DNA of 64,000 nt, taken from positions 310,001 through 374,000 of the forward strand of contig NZ_LGCL01000015.1 in NCBI RefSeq assembly GCF_001306115.1, written 5' to 3'. The position numbers and the translations under genes were made by a program. Under the pieces are notes generated by a model, which was not told the origin of the DNA, made no database searches, and saw nothing but the letters and a program-made list of their open reading frames with translations. Of this stretch, positions 1 through 8,223 are shown in pieces. This stretch comes from Ornatilinea apprima (GTDB taxonomy: Bacteria; Chloroflexota; Anaerolineae; Anaerolineales; Anaerolineaceae). Each line of letters begins with the position of its first letter. The first letter of the stretch is position 1.

Positions 1-451
1 AGGGGTTCTCGGTGGTCGCGCCAATCAGCATAATCATGCCGCTTTCCACGTGCGGCAGCAGCGCGTCTTGCTGGGCTTTGTTCCAACGGTGAACTTCATC
101 CACAAACAGGATCGTGCGCGTCTGATACAGCTTGCGGCGCTCTTCGGCCTTGGCGATGACCTCGCGCAGCTGCGGCACCCCGGCCAACACCGCCGAGATG
201 GTCTCAAAATGGGCGTGGGTATGCGCGGCGATCAACTGCGCCAGGGTGGTTTTACCGGTGCCGGGCGGGCCGAAGAAGATGATCGAAGAAAACAGCCGGT
301 CGGCCTGAATGGCGCGGCGCAGCAATTTCCCTTCGCCAATAATATGCTCCTGGCCGATGAACTCTTCCAGGGTGCGCGGGCGCATGCGCGCCGCGAGTGG
401 GGCTTCCTGGCGCATACGCTGCCGCATGGCGTGATCAAATAAATCGCTCAT
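1..451 (-). CDS. rarA: Replication-associated recombination protein A, AAA+ ATPase (C-terminus beyond the window edge)
   Basis: The reverse strand from ATG at 451 gives an open frame of 150 codons that runs off the left edge, so only the N-terminal part is present. It contains [15 protein letters not shown], the Walker A motif [14 protein letters not shown], the Walker B/DEAD-like stretch [19 protein letters not shown], and sensor 1 as LIGATTENP. This order and the IGQEH and HRWNKAQQD signatures are typical of RarA/MgsA, the clamp-loader-like AAA+ ATPase that acts at stalled replication forks; RuvB is related but has a different N-terminus. A HAD hydrolase gene ends about 100 bases upstream on the same strand. 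I see no obvious Shine-Dalgarno before the start. The family call is firm; the missing C-terminal half cannot be judged. Confidence 0.93.
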   Translation of the reverse strand, partial: MSDLFDHAMRQRMRQEAPLAARMRPRTLEEFIGQEHIIGEGKLLRRAIQADRLFSSIIFFGPPGTGKTTLAQLIAAHTHAHFETISAVLAGVPQLREVIAKAEERRKLYQTRTILFVDEVHRWNKAQQDALLPHVESGMIMLIGATTENP

Positions 452-549
452 TCTACCCAGCCTGTTCGCTTCGGATGATACATCCATTCTACCATATAAC
501 AGATGTTCTATTTAAGAGGGTGTTTCCTATGGGTTGGTCCAGTCGGGAG

Positions 550-1332
550 TTATTCCTGCACTCGCGGCGCCGGTTGTACCAGCAAGTCGGCCAGCGCCAG
601 TAGAGAGTTAACCCGCGCGTCGGGCTGCCCCGCGCTTGGGATGGTCATTTGCTCGGCATTGGGCACGCGGCGGGTGATCCACACGCTGGCCATGCCCAGT
701 TGGTTGGCCCCCACGATATCCGCCGCCAGCGAATCCCCCACCATCACCGCTTCCTGCGGCGCGATCTGCCAGGCGTCCAGCGCCTGCCGAAAAATCTGCT
801 CGTGCGGCTTGCGGAGTCCCACGTCCGCCGAGATGAGAATCTGCTCCAGGTACGGGCGGATGCCCGCTTTGTCGACCAGGCGCTGCGCGTCCCGCGCGTA
901 GGCCGCGTTGGAAATCAATCCCAGCCGCAGCCCGGCTTGCTTGAGCTGGGTCAGGCAGGTGTGCGCGTCTTCTTCCACATTCCAGTGCTGCTGCGAAACC
1001 GCGTACATCGCGTCCAACACCGGCAGCAAATCATCATCGCGCGCACTGGCATAACCGCGCTCCAGCAACAGAGAGCGCAGCACATGTTCAGAAGTGTGTT
1101 CGATACAGTTCAGGTCGCGCTGCTGGTAATAAGCGTTGATGCGCTCACTGAACTCGCGTAGAAAGGCCTTTTCTTCGAGCGCGTAGCCGCGGCGCAGCAG
1201 CTCGGCCGTCAGCGCCAGGTATGAGCGCGCGTACACGTCCGGCCAGTAACCATTAAAATACATCAGCGTGTTGCCTAAATCAAAGAAAACGGCCTTAAAG
1301 CGCTGTTGTTGAAAGTCGACCCTGCTTTTCAT
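550..1332 (-). CDS. HAD-superfamily hydrolase (haloacid dehalogenase-like phosphatase)
   Basis: This 260-residue protein has all HAD motifs: motif I VFFDLGNTLMYF near residue 15, motif II LGLISNAA, motif III with lysine in GLRKPHEQIF, and motif IV VMVGDSLAADIVGA. A helical cap lies between motifs I and II, as in subclass I phosphatases. The usual second aspartate of DxDxT is glycine here (D-L-G-N-T). That variant also occurs in characterised phosphatases such as E. coli YihX, so activity is not excluded. The substrate cannot be read from sequence. The gene follows the D-2-hydroxyacid dehydrogenase gene on the same strand with an 18-base gap, so the two are probably cotranscribed. GGGAG directly abuts the ATG, which is unusually tight spacing, but no better in-frame start is visible. 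Confidence 0.85.
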   Translation of the reverse strand: MKSRVDFQQQRFKAVFFDLGNTLMYFNGYWPDVYARSYLALTAELLRRGYALEEKAFLREFSERINAYYQQRDLNCIEHTSEHVLRSLLLERGYASARDDDLLPVLDAMYAVSQQHWNVEEDAHTCLTQLKQAGLRLGLISNAAYARDAQRLVDKAGIRPYLEQILISADVGLRKPHEQIFRQALDAWQIAPQEAVMVGDSLAADIVGANQLGMASVWITRRVPNAEQMTIPSAGQPDARVNSLLALADLLVQPAPRVQE

Positions 1333-1350
1333 CTCCCAAATAAACCTGTA

Positions 1351-2376
1351 TTAATACCCCTTGTCAAAGTCGAATTGGTTATACAGCGGCAAACCGCTCA
1401 GATAGCGCTCAAGATTCACCATAAACAGTTCGGCTGCCAGGCGGTCATAATGCACGCTGCTGATGGCGATATGCGGCGTAACCAGCATATTGGGCAGCTT
1501 CCAGAAGACATGATTCTTGGGCAGCGGTTCTGTGGCAAATACATCCAGCGCTGCCCCGGCGATTTTCTTCGTCGTCAACGCGTCCACCAGCGCGGCTTCA
1601 TCCACCACCCCGCCGCGGCTGATATCGATCAGGTAGGCGTTGGGCTTCATCAACTCAAATTCGCGCTTGCCGATCAGCCCGCGGGTTTGCGGCGTGAGCG
1701 GAACGGTAACCACCACAAAATCGCATTCCTTGATCATCGAGCCGCGCGCTTCCACCGGGTACAGGCGGCGGAACAGATTGCCTTCCGGGTCGCCCAGGCC
1801 GGGCGGGGTGTAACCGCGATCTTCGGGGTGCATCACATCGCGCTTGGCGGCCAGCACGGTTACATCGAACGGCTGCAGCAGGCGCGCCAGCTCGCGGCCG
1901 ATGCTGCCGTAGCCGATAATTCCCACCGTGCTGCCGCGCAGTTCCTGAGGAACGTAGCGCTTCAAGCGGTCAACCGGCCAATCCGCGGCGGTCTGGTTTT
2001 CCACCAGCGCCGGAAGGCGGTGACCCAGCGCCAGCATCATCGCCAGCGCGAACTCCGCCAATTGGCCCATCGCCGCGCCGCTCATCGTGGTAACCGCCAG
2101 GTCCGCCTTGGTCAATAAGGGATACTCCAGCGCGTATTCAATGCCCGCCCAATGCAGCTGCAGCCAGCGCAGCGAAGGCATCGCGTCGGGTTGGGGAAAG
2201 TGCATATCCGTGTAGAACACTTCGCACTGCGCCAGCGCGTCTGCCGGCAGGTCTTCGGCCTTCTTCACGGGGGCCACGCGCACATTCAGCCGCGGAGAAA
2301 CCGCCCGGATTCTTTCCACCAGCGTCTCTGGCCAGTCTTTGGTAATCAGCACCTCAATTTTGGAACCGTCTGCCAT
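1351..2376 (-). CDS. D-2-hydroxyacid dehydrogenase (NAD-binding)
   Basis: The 341-residue protein belongs to the D-isomer-specific 2-hydroxyacid dehydrogenase family, which reduces 2-ketoacids with NAD(P)H. The Rossmann motif is GIIGYGSIGRELARLL near residue 140. The catalytic arginine lies in LIDISRGGVVDE, the glutamate in DVFATEPLP and the histidine in LVTPHIAISS. A substrate such as glyoxylate, hydroxypyruvate or phosphoglycerate cannot be chosen; the protein lacks the C-terminal ACT domain of SerA. I start at the second methionine (2376) because GGGAGGTG lies seven bases upstream, while the first possible start at 2397 has no ribosome-binding site. The HAD gene follows at once downstream, suggesting a short operon. 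Confidence 0.9.
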   Translation of the reverse strand: MADGSKIEVLITKDWPETLVERIRAVSPRLNVRVAPVKKAEDLPADALAQCEVFYTDMHFPQPDAMPSLRWLQLHWAGIEYALEYPLLTKADLAVTTMSGAAMGQLAEFALAMMLALGHRLPALVENQTAADWPVDRLKRYVPQELRGSTVGIIGYGSIGRELARLLQPFDVTVLAAKRDVMHPEDRGYTPPGLGDPEGNLFRRLYPVEARGSMIKECDFVVVTVPLTPQTRGLIGKREFELMKPNAYLIDISRGGVVDEAALVDALTTKKIAGAALDVFATEPLPKNHVFWKLPNMLVTPHIAISSVHYDRLAAELFMVNLERYLSGLPLYNQFDFDKGY

Positions 2377-2470
2377 TTCGAGCACCTCCCAATACAATAA
2401 CGCGCAGCCGCCGCTTTGGTTGCGCTAATTATGCCATGAAGCCTGTGGTTCGGGGAATGATTGTCGATGT

Positions 2471-3226
2471 TTAGCGGTAAATCCCCTGCGGATCCAGCTC
2501 TTCCCTCAAGATACGCAGCTCTTCTTGCGTTGGCGGTGGTGTAAATTTCACCTCGCGGGCCGGCCGCAGCTCCCAGCCGGTATTGGCCTGCGCCTGTTCC
2601 AGCGTGGCCCCCGGATGCAGCGCGGCTACCACCAGCTCGCCGGTCTCATCCGGCTCCAGAATACACAGGTCAGTTACCACCGCCTGCGGCCCGCCGCCGC
2701 GGATGCCCGCCGCCTCACGCTGCGCGCGCCCGCCCAGAAAACCGGCCGAGGTGCAAAAATCCACTTTTGCCGGGAAGCGCCGCTTTTGGTGCGGCGTCAT
2801 GATGTAACAGCGGTTGGCCCAGGCGGCAATCTCCATCGAACCGCCGGAGCCGGGCAGGCGCACTTTGGGGTGCTGGTAATCGCCGATCACCGTGGCATTG
2901 ATGTTGCCAAAGCGGTCAATCTGCGCCCCGCCCAAAAAGCCCACATCCACGTTACCGCGCTGCAAATACAGGCTGAAGATGTCGAACATGCCGCACACTT
3001 GGGTCGCCCCGCTCACCAGGGTGGGGTCGCCAATGGAAAGCGGCAGGCGCGCCGGGCGCGCTCCAATCACCCCCGCTTCGTAAATCATCAACAGGTTGGG
3101 GGCGTGCGTGCGCCGCGCCAGGTTGCAGGCCAGGTTGGGAATGCCCACCCCCACAAACACCGAATCCCCATCGCGCAGCAGGCGCGCGGCGTTGACAATC
3201 ATCAATTCAGAGGCGGTATAGTCCAT
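2471..3226 (-). CDS. CoA-transferase subunit B (glutaconate CoA-transferase beta type, family I)
   Basis: This 251-residue protein is the beta subunit of a family I CoA-transferase. The presumed catalytic glutamate lies in MIYEAGVIGARP near residue 55, and the glycine-rich CoA-binding part appears as FLGGAQIDRFGNIN and LPGSGGSMEIA. It pairs with the alpha subunit immediately upstream, and the two would form the heteromeric enzyme that moves CoA between acyl-CoA and a free carboxylic acid. Related IpdAB-type proteins are ring-opening hydrolases, so the exact reaction is open. I start at 3226 (MDYTASELM) because GGAG sits nine bases upstream; an in-frame ATG at 3241 would overlap the upstream gene by 14 bases and has no ribosome-binding site. 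Confidence 0.85.
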   Translation of the reverse strand: MDYTASELMIVNAARLLRDGDSVFVGVGIPNLACNLARRTHAPNLLMIYEAGVIGARPARLPLSIGDPTLVSGATQVCGMFDIFSLYLQRGNVDVGFLGGAQIDRFGNINATVIGDYQHPKVRLPGSGGSMEIAAWANRCYIMTPHQKRRFPAKVDFCTSAGFLGGRAQREAAGIRGGGPQAVVTDLCILEPDETGELVVAALHPGATLEQAQANTGWELRPAREVKFTPPPTQEELRILREELDPQGIYR

Positions 3227-3227
3227 G

Positions 3228-4130
3228 TTAATAGGCTCCATAGTTGACCGGCGCGCTCCAGCGCGGGGCGACCTTCAGGCGCTCCAACGTGGCGGTGCCC
3301 AGTTTGGTCACATAGTCCGCGCGGTCTCGCGTGCCGTAGACCCATTCATCCAGGTACGCTTCAATCCCCTGACGCGTTTCCGAAATTTTATCCCAGGCCA
3401 GGTAAAACTCGTTGTCGCGGTCGTAATAGCCCTGTGTGTACGAAGGGTGGGCGCAGTAGGGCACATGGCAAACCGCGTCCACAATAAAATCGGGGATCAG
3501 GGTGCGGTTCGGGTCAGAGCGGATCACCGCTTCGTCCACAATCTCTTCGGCGGTGATAATCACATGCTGGGCGGCAAAAGCGGCCTCCTTTTGCTCGCCG
3601 ATAATTCCCCAGATCTGCGCGTTGCCACGCGCGTCGGCGCGCTGCACATGCACAATCGCCACATCCGGGCGCAGGGCGGGCAGCACCACCACTTCGCCAT
3701 CCGAGTAGGGGTCCTTCACCCGCCGGTATTGGGGATTGGCGCGCTCCAGGTCGCCCGCGGCGGTCTGGTTCATGGGCATAAAGGGCAGCCCGGCCGCCCC
3801 GGCTTGCAGGCGGGTGATCATGCCAAAATGCGAGTATTCTTCCCACTCCAGGCTGCCTTTTTCCAGTTCCTCGCGCACCATGTGCAGCGAGCCAACGCCG
3901 GGGTTGCCGGAATAAGAGAAGATCAGTTTCTTCGCGCAGCCGGCTGCCACCATCTGCTCATAGATCAAGTCGGGCGTGGCACGCGCCAGGCACAGGTCAC
4001 GCCGCCCCTGGCGGATGATCTCATGCCCGGCGGCAAATGGAATCAGGTGCGTAAAACCGGCCGCGTACAGGCAGTCGCGGTCGTGCACCCATTGTTGAAT
4101 AGCTTCTTGCAGCGAGCACAATTTATTCAT
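3228..4130 (-). CDS. CoA-transferase subunit A (glutaconate CoA-transferase alpha type)
   Basis: The 300-residue protein matches the alpha subunit of family I CoA-transferases. It has the early SLQEAIQQWVHDRDCLYAAG region, the FSYSGNPGVGSLH segment, and a C-terminal half with ADARGNAQIWG and an IIGEQKEAAFAA-like stretch. Alpha subunits supply part of the CoA pocket, while the catalytic glutamate sits on the beta subunit encoded next. The spacing to the beta gene is one base from this stop codon, consistent with translational coupling and equal production. AGGGA lies four bases before the start. The pair sits between a 2-hydroxyacid dehydrogenase and a P5C dehydrogenase, hinting at amino-acid or hydroxyacid catabolism, but the substrate is not readable. 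Confidence 0.85.
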   Translation of the reverse strand: MNKLCSLQEAIQQWVHDRDCLYAAGFTHLIPFAAGHEIIRQGRRDLCLARATPDLIYEQMVAAGCAKKLIFSYSGNPGVGSLHMVREELEKGSLEWEEYSHFGMITRLQAGAAGLPFMPMNQTAAGDLERANPQYRRVKDPYSDGEVVVLPALRPDVAIVHVQRADARGNAQIWGIIGEQKEAAFAAQHVIITAEEIVDEAVIRSDPNRTLIPDFIVDAVCHVPYCAHPSYTQGYYDRDNEFYLAWDKISETRQGIEAYLDEWVYGTRDRADYVTKLGTATLERLKVAPRWSAPVNYGAY

Positions 4131-4149
4131 AGCGTCCCTTTATGCGTGA

Positions 4150-4416
4150 TCACTTGCTCTTTTTCTTCTGCATGCGCGACTTGGACCGTTCCAACTGCTG
4201 CTGGCGAATCCGCCGGATCATGGAAAAACGGCTCGACGGCTCAGGCGTTGGCTTGGGTCCGGCGCTTTTGAACAGCGCTCCCACCGCGATCAGCGCCACA
4301 CCCGCCAGCAGATAGGCATAATTGCGCGCCTGGGCGATATCCGAGAACAAAAATAAGAGAATCCCCATCCCGCCCAGAATCAGCAGAAAAGAACCAAAAC
4401 GGTTAAAAAAGTTCAT
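4150..4416 (-). CDS. Small two-helix membrane protein of unknown function
   Basis: This 88-residue reading frame has two hydrophobic segments, FGSFLLILGGMGILLFLFS and NYAYLLAGVALIAVGALF, followed by a basic C-terminal tail rich in Arg, Lys and Gln (ending KSRMQKKKSK). I do not recognise a family. The ATG at 4416 is preferred over a TTG at 4449. Upstream of it is GGGAAGG, rather close. It lies between the P5C dehydrogenase gene and the CoA-transferase operon on the same strand with short gaps, so cotranscription is likely. The positively charged tail would face the cytoplasm by the positive-inside rule. Confidence 0.6.
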   Translation of the reverse strand: MNFFNRFGSFLLILGGMGILLFLFSDIAQARNYAYLLAGVALIAVGALFKSAGPKPTPEPSSRFSMIRRIRQQQLERSKSRMQKKKSK

Positions 4417-4490
4417 AGCCTTCCCATGGTAGAAAACCAGCCGGTTCAACCACCCCTGCGGGCGCGAACCGGCTGGCCGTTGCTAGCAAT

Positions 4491-6077
4491 TCAGGCCTTG
4501 CGCACGCGGGTGCGGATCTGCTCGCGCATATAAACCGGCAGGTAATGCCAGCCGCCCATATTTTTGCCAATCGCGCCCGAACCTTTCCACCCGCCAAACG
4601 GCTGGAAGCCCGGCCACGCGCCGGTGGTGGCCCCTTGCGGGCGGTTCATGTAGGTTACCCCGGCCTCAATCTTATCTTCAAACCAGGCCAGCTCGTCTTC
4701 CGCGCCGTAGAAGCCCGCCGTCAGCCCATAATCCACGTCGTTGGCCAGGCGCATGGCCTCATCCAGGCTCTGTACGCGCGCGATGGTGGCAATCGGCAGG
4801 AACATTTCCTGCTTCCACAGGCGGTGATCCAGCGGCAGCTCATCCACCAGAGTTGGCGCGACAAAATAACCTTTGGCCATCGCCCCTTCGGTCAGCACTT
4901 TTCCGCCGGTCAAAATTCGTCCGTGCTGGCCCAGATCGGTGCAGAAAGCCTGGTAGTCGGCATAGGCGCTCTTATTAATCACCGGGCCCATATATACATT
5001 GCGCTCGGTGGGGTCGCCCACCGCCAGCTTGCCGGTCAGGTTCACCAGCCGCTCCACCAGCGCGTCATAGACCGGGGCTTCAACGAATACCCGCGAGCAA
5101 GCCGAGCACTTTTGCCCCTGCAGGCCGAAGATGGAGCGCACAATGCCAATCGCGGCGTCGTCCAAATTGGCGTGCCGAGAGACAATCGCCGGGTTTTTGC
5201 CGCCCAATTCCAGCACAATCGGGCGGATATATTTGCCTTTGGCATAATCGCGGTAAATTCCCATGCCCACATCATACGAGCCGGTAAAGGTGATGCCGTT
5301 CACATCCGGGCTGTCGATCAGCGCTTGCCCCAGCGAGCGGCCGGGGCCGGTAACATAGTTGAACACACCCGCCGGAACGCCCGCGTCTCGCAGGCACTCG
5401 GCAATCATGCGCGGAACCCAGGGCGTATCGGTGGCCGGTTTCATCACCACCGTGTTGCCAGCCACCAGGGCGTGCGCCACCGGCCCGCCAGTGAGCGCCG
5501 CCGGGAAGTTGAATGGGCTGATCACCACCCACACCCCGTAAGGCCGTAAAACCGAGATGTTGGACACCTGGTAACCGGCCAGGGGATCGATGCCCATTTC
5601 TTTCACATACCCATCGTGCGCTTCCATCATCGTGCAGGCGTAGCGGTACAAATCAGCCGACTCAGCCACGTCGCCCAGCGATTCCATGCGATTCTTGCCC
5701 ACCTCCAGAGCCAGCTTGGCCCCAATTTCAAACACGCGCTGGTTGATCAGGTCGGCAGCTTTGCGCACCAAAGCCACCCGCTCCTGCCAGGGTGTGGCCG
5801 CCCAGCCCGGGAAGGCCTTGCGCGCCGCCGCCAGGGCATTTTGGGCATCTCGTTCTGTGCCCTTCTGAAAAAACCCCAATACCCAATCGGTATGGATCGG
5901 GCTGCGGTCTTCCACTTTTTCCGCCGCAAAGTACTCTTCGCCATTAATGATCATGCCGTATTCGCGGCCAAGAGTGGCTTTTGCCTCTGCCAGCGCTTCA
6001 TCAAAGCGTTGATGAAGTTCTTCAGGGGGGTTATACATGGTTGCATAGGTTAATTTGAAGGTTGTTTCTGCGGTCAT
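4491..6077 (-). CDS. pruA: L-glutamate gamma-semialdehyde (1-pyrroline-5-carboxylate) dehydrogenase
   Basis: The 528-residue protein is an aldehyde dehydrogenase of the P5CDH group, which oxidises glutamate semialdehyde to glutamate with NAD. Visible signatures are SPFNFPAALTGGPVAHAL, the glutamate motif LELGGKNPAIV and the catalytic cysteine in GLQGQKCSACSRV, where the doubled cysteine context is typical of this group. C-terminal signatures include YMNRPQGATTGAWPGFQPFGG. The length suits single-domain P5CDH rather than bifunctional PutA. No proline dehydrogenase gene is in the window. AGGAG lies eleven bases before the ATG. It is the first gene of the minus-strand cluster that continues into the CoA-transferase genes. 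Confidence 0.88.
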   Translation of the reverse strand: MTAETTFKLTYATMYNPPEELHQRFDEALAEAKATLGREYGMIINGEEYFAAEKVEDRSPIHTDWVLGFFQKGTERDAQNALAAARKAFPGWAATPWQERVALVRKAADLINQRVFEIGAKLALEVGKNRMESLGDVAESADLYRYACTMMEAHDGYVKEMGIDPLAGYQVSNISVLRPYGVWVVISPFNFPAALTGGPVAHALVAGNTVVMKPATDTPWVPRMIAECLRDAGVPAGVFNYVTGPGRSLGQALIDSPDVNGITFTGSYDVGMGIYRDYAKGKYIRPIVLELGGKNPAIVSRHANLDDAAIGIVRSIFGLQGQKCSACSRVFVEAPVYDALVERLVNLTGKLAVGDPTERNVYMGPVINKSAYADYQAFCTDLGQHGRILTGGKVLTEGAMAKGYFVAPTLVDELPLDHRLWKQEMFLPIATIARVQSLDEAMRLANDVDYGLTAGFYGAEDELAWFEDKIEAGVTYMNRPQGATTGAWPGFQPFGGWKGSGAIGKNMGGWHYLPVYMREQIRTRVRKA

Positions 6078-6227
6078 TCGAGATCATTCTCCTCGTATAG
6101 AAAAGGAACTGCACACGGTCAATTTCTCTCTGATTGGCATCCAACCATCATTAGTATAGCCCAGCCAAAATGGCAAGTCAAAATACGCGGCGTGCCAGGG
6201 GCTGCCATCCCCCTCCTTAACCCTCGG

Positions 6228-6256
6228 TTGCGCCCGCCGGGGAACTGGGCTACACT
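6228..6256 (+). promoter_or_regulatory. Sigma70-type promoter for the DUF429 gene
   Basis: The boxes are TTGCGC at 6228-6233 and TACACT at 6251-6256 with a 17-base spacer. The next gene starts 43 bases further on the same strand. Sequence match only. Confidence 0.5.
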
Positions 6257-6299
6257 TTCTTAACAAACCTTTACTTGCGCGTTCAAAAGGCAGGGGACG

Positions 6300-7094
6300 T
6301 TGGAACCAGAAGAGATCACCAGCATTGGCATAGAAATTTCCGGCGGCAGGCATCCCTTCACCTTCCTGGCGGTCGACGATACCTGCCGGCTGCTGGCCCA
6401 GGGCAGCGGCCACCTGGAAGATGTGTTGGCCTTCTGCGCCGGGCAGACCGCCGCGCGCGTGGCCGTGAATGCCCCGCCCCGCCCCAACCAGCAGGTGATG
6501 GCCCACCAGGAAACGCGCCAGAGCCTCTTCCCCGACCTGTCGCCTGGGCGCTGGACGCAGCTGCGCCTGGCCGAATACGAGCTGCACCAGGCGGGAATTT
6601 CCATCCCGCGCACCCCCAGCCAGCCCGAAGACTGCCCGGCCTGGATGCGCCTGGGCTTTAAGCTCTACCATCACCTGCAAGAGTTGGGCTACCAGCCGTA
6701 CCCTGGCGAGGCCGAGCGCCAATGGCTGGAAACTCAGTCAAACGCGGCCTACTGGTCACTGATGAATCACGCCCAGCCCTTTCACGAAAAAACCCTGGAA
6801 GGCCGCCTGCAGCGCCAGCTTGTTCTTCACCAGATCAGCCTGCCGGTCAGCGACCCGATGCGCTTTTTTGAAGAGCTCACCCGCCACCGCCTGCTCAACG
6901 GAATTTTGCCGCTGGAGAGCATTTTCTCCCCCGAAGAATTAAACGCCTGGGCCGCCGTCTACACGGCCTGGTGCTCCATCCACCACCCCGAAAACCTCGT
7001 CCGATTTGGCGACCCGCAAGAAGGCGTCATCTACCTGCCGTTTCGCCCCCAAGAGAGCAACACCCGCCGCGCCTTCAGCGACGTGGGGTATTAA
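6300..7094 (+). CDS. DUF429 family protein (predicted RNase H-fold nuclease)
   Basis: The 264-residue protein resembles the DUF429/COG2410 family, predicted from fold to be RNase H-like. Visible features are an N-terminal strand TSIGIEISG, the VAVNAPPRP segment typical of the family (usually VAIDAP), LFPDLSPGRWTQLRLAEYEL, and the long family-typical region that includes WLETQSNAAYWSLM and LEGRLQRQL. The usual aspartate after VAI is asparagine here (VAVNAP), so catalysis is uncertain. The start is a TTG at 6300 with AGGGG four bases upstream; no ATG is available near the N-terminus. The gene stands alone behind its own promoter and is followed by repeat DNA. The family call is moderate and the function unproven. 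Confidence 0.7.
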   Translation: MEPEEITSIGIEISGGRHPFTFLAVDDTCRLLAQGSGHLEDVLAFCAGQTAARVAVNAPPRPNQQVMAHQETRQSLFPDLSPGRWTQLRLAEYELHQAGISIPRTPSQPEDCPAWMRLGFKLYHHLQELGYQPYPGEAERQWLETQSNAAYWSLMNHAQPFHEKTLEGRLQRQLVLHQISLPVSDPMRFFEELTRHRLLNGILPLESIFSPEELNAWAAVYTAWCSIHHPENLVRFGDPQEGVIYLPFRPQESNTRRAFSDVGY

Positions 7095-7158
7095 AAGCAT
7101 TCTCCGCACCAACCTCCGTCTTCCATAGGGATGAGCAACCTGGTATTGAAAGGGTGTT

Positions 7159-7224
7159 TTCTTCACCCTTCCCTGATTTCATCGGGGAAGGGTCGCGCCA
7201 CAAGCGCGGGGATGGGGTTTTCAC
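7159..7224 (+). repeat. 66-bp intergenic repeat, copy 1
   Basis: Identical over 66 bases to 7353-7418. The unit has an internal palindrome, CCTTCCC and GGGAAGG around a short loop, and ends in GCGCGGGGATGGGGTTTTCAC. A similar tail (GCGGGGATGGGG after a GGGGAAGGG block) ends the repeats at 32308 and 32729, suggesting one dispersed family. Confidence 0.9.
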
Positions 7225-7240
7225 AGCAGGAATTCGGGCA

Positions 7241-7325
7241 AAATGGTGGGTTGGCTGCGTTGGATGTTCCGCGCAGCACCGCAGGTATATCCATCTCGCC
7301 GCGGATTCGCAGCCAACGCCACCCT
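7241..7325 (+). repeat. Imperfect inverted repeat between the two 66-bp copies
   Basis: GGTGGGTTGGCTGCG near the left side pairs with CGCAGCCAACGCCACC on the right side; ten bases (GTTGGCTGCG) match exactly. It could form a long hairpin and makes the whole 7159-7418 block look like one compound palindromic element. Confidence 0.6.
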
Positions 7326-7352
7326 ACGCCCGCCGGTTGGGTGGTTGGAGAG

Positions 7353-7418
7353 TTCTTCACCCTTCCCTGATTTCATCGGGGAAGGGTCGCGCCACAAGCG
7401 CGGGGATGGGGTTTTCAC
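7353..7418 (+). repeat. 66-bp intergenic repeat, copy 2
   Basis: Exact copy of 7159-7224. Its right end overlaps the last codon region of the minus-strand gene at 7415-8173: the stop codon of that gene (7415-7417) lies inside the repeat. Confidence 0.9.
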
Positions 7419-8173
7419 CACTCCACATTCGTAATCTCCAACCAGGCTTCTACCGGGTTCGCCTGCGTGCCAAGCCTCACCTGCCCGTCCGGCCGGAACG
7501 CCGCAAACTGATTATCCACCCACAGCACCAGCCCCATCCGGCCGCGCGGGGAGAGGCGCGTTTCAAAGCGCATCTCACCGTCCACCGCGAAGCGCACCCC
7601 CTCAGCCCGCCATTCCAAACGGTATTCATGCCACGCGGTGAAATCCAACTCCAGGCGCGCAGAATCTTCCTTCACCAGCCAGCGCGCCGCGCGGCGCATC
7701 CGGCGTGCCAGCGGAGGGAGCACCAGCCCTGCCAGCAGGGGCGCGGCGGGCAGCAGGCTCCAGGCCGGCAGCTGCGCCGCCTGGAACACCCCCATCAGCA
7801 TCCCGTTGGCGGGCAAATCATCGCGCAGGGAAAGGTAATTGTCGTCGGAAGCGTGAAAAAACCAGGCTGTTTGCGGCAGGGCGGGCAGCCGGCGGCGCGC
7901 GCCCCCCACACCCAGCCCCATGCTGAAGGGGTCATTCCACAGGCCGAACCCCCAGGTGCCCGGCAGACCCTGCGCCGAGACGCGCGCCCGCAGGCTCAGC
8001 GCCAGCGGAGCCACGTGCCGGAAGGCCTTGCGCGGCAGATCCATGTAATCATCCAACTGCGCCCAGCGGTACGCGCCCGCCGCCCCCGGCGGAATGGATA
8101 GCCGCCAGCCGTTCTCAACCGGCGTAACCTGCGCGCCGGCGGTCAGCCGCGTGGATAAGAACGTGTTGTTCAT
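7415..8173 (-). CDS. Concanavalin A-like lectin/glucanase-fold protein with a hydrophobic insertion
   Basis: This 252-residue protein looks like a GH16/lectin-type jelly roll: LSLRARVSAQGLPGTWGFGLWNDPF, then WHEYRLEWRAEGVRFAVDG and GRMGLVLWVDNQFA are typical strand motifs. The catalytic ExDxE of GH16 glucanases is not visible, so a hydrolase activity is not supported. Between the two halves lies a hydrophobic stretch (LPAWSLLPAAPLLAGLVL) followed by an arginine cluster, which could be a membrane segment and would be unusual inside this fold. The ATG at 8173 is preceded by AGGA. A larger open frame reaches 8734, but its first part is a shadow of the DUF456 gene. The stop codon lies in repeat copy 2. 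Confidence 0.65.
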   Translation of the reverse strand: MNNTFLSTRLTAGAQVTPVENGWRLSIPPGAAGAYRWAQLDDYMDLPRKAFRHVAPLALSLRARVSAQGLPGTWGFGLWNDPFSMGLGVGGARRRLPALPQTAWFFHASDDNYLSLRDDLPANGMLMGVFQAAQLPAWSLLPAAPLLAGLVLPPLARRMRRAARWLVKEDSARLELDFTAWHEYRLEWRAEGVRFAVDGEMRFETRLSPRGRMGLVLWVDNQFAAFRPDGQVRLGTQANPVEAWLEITNVEW

Positions 8174-8182
8174 TATTCCTGA

Positions 8183-8216
8183 TAAAAAAAGAGCGGGGAG
8201 AACGTATCCCCGCCCT
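8183..8216 (-). terminator. Rho-independent terminator after the DUF456 gene
   Basis: On the minus strand a GCGGGGA/TCCCCGC stem with a seven-base loop is followed by TCTTTTTTT. It separates DUF456 from the lectin-fold gene. Confidence 0.85.
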
Positions 8217-8223
8217 TTGCCAA

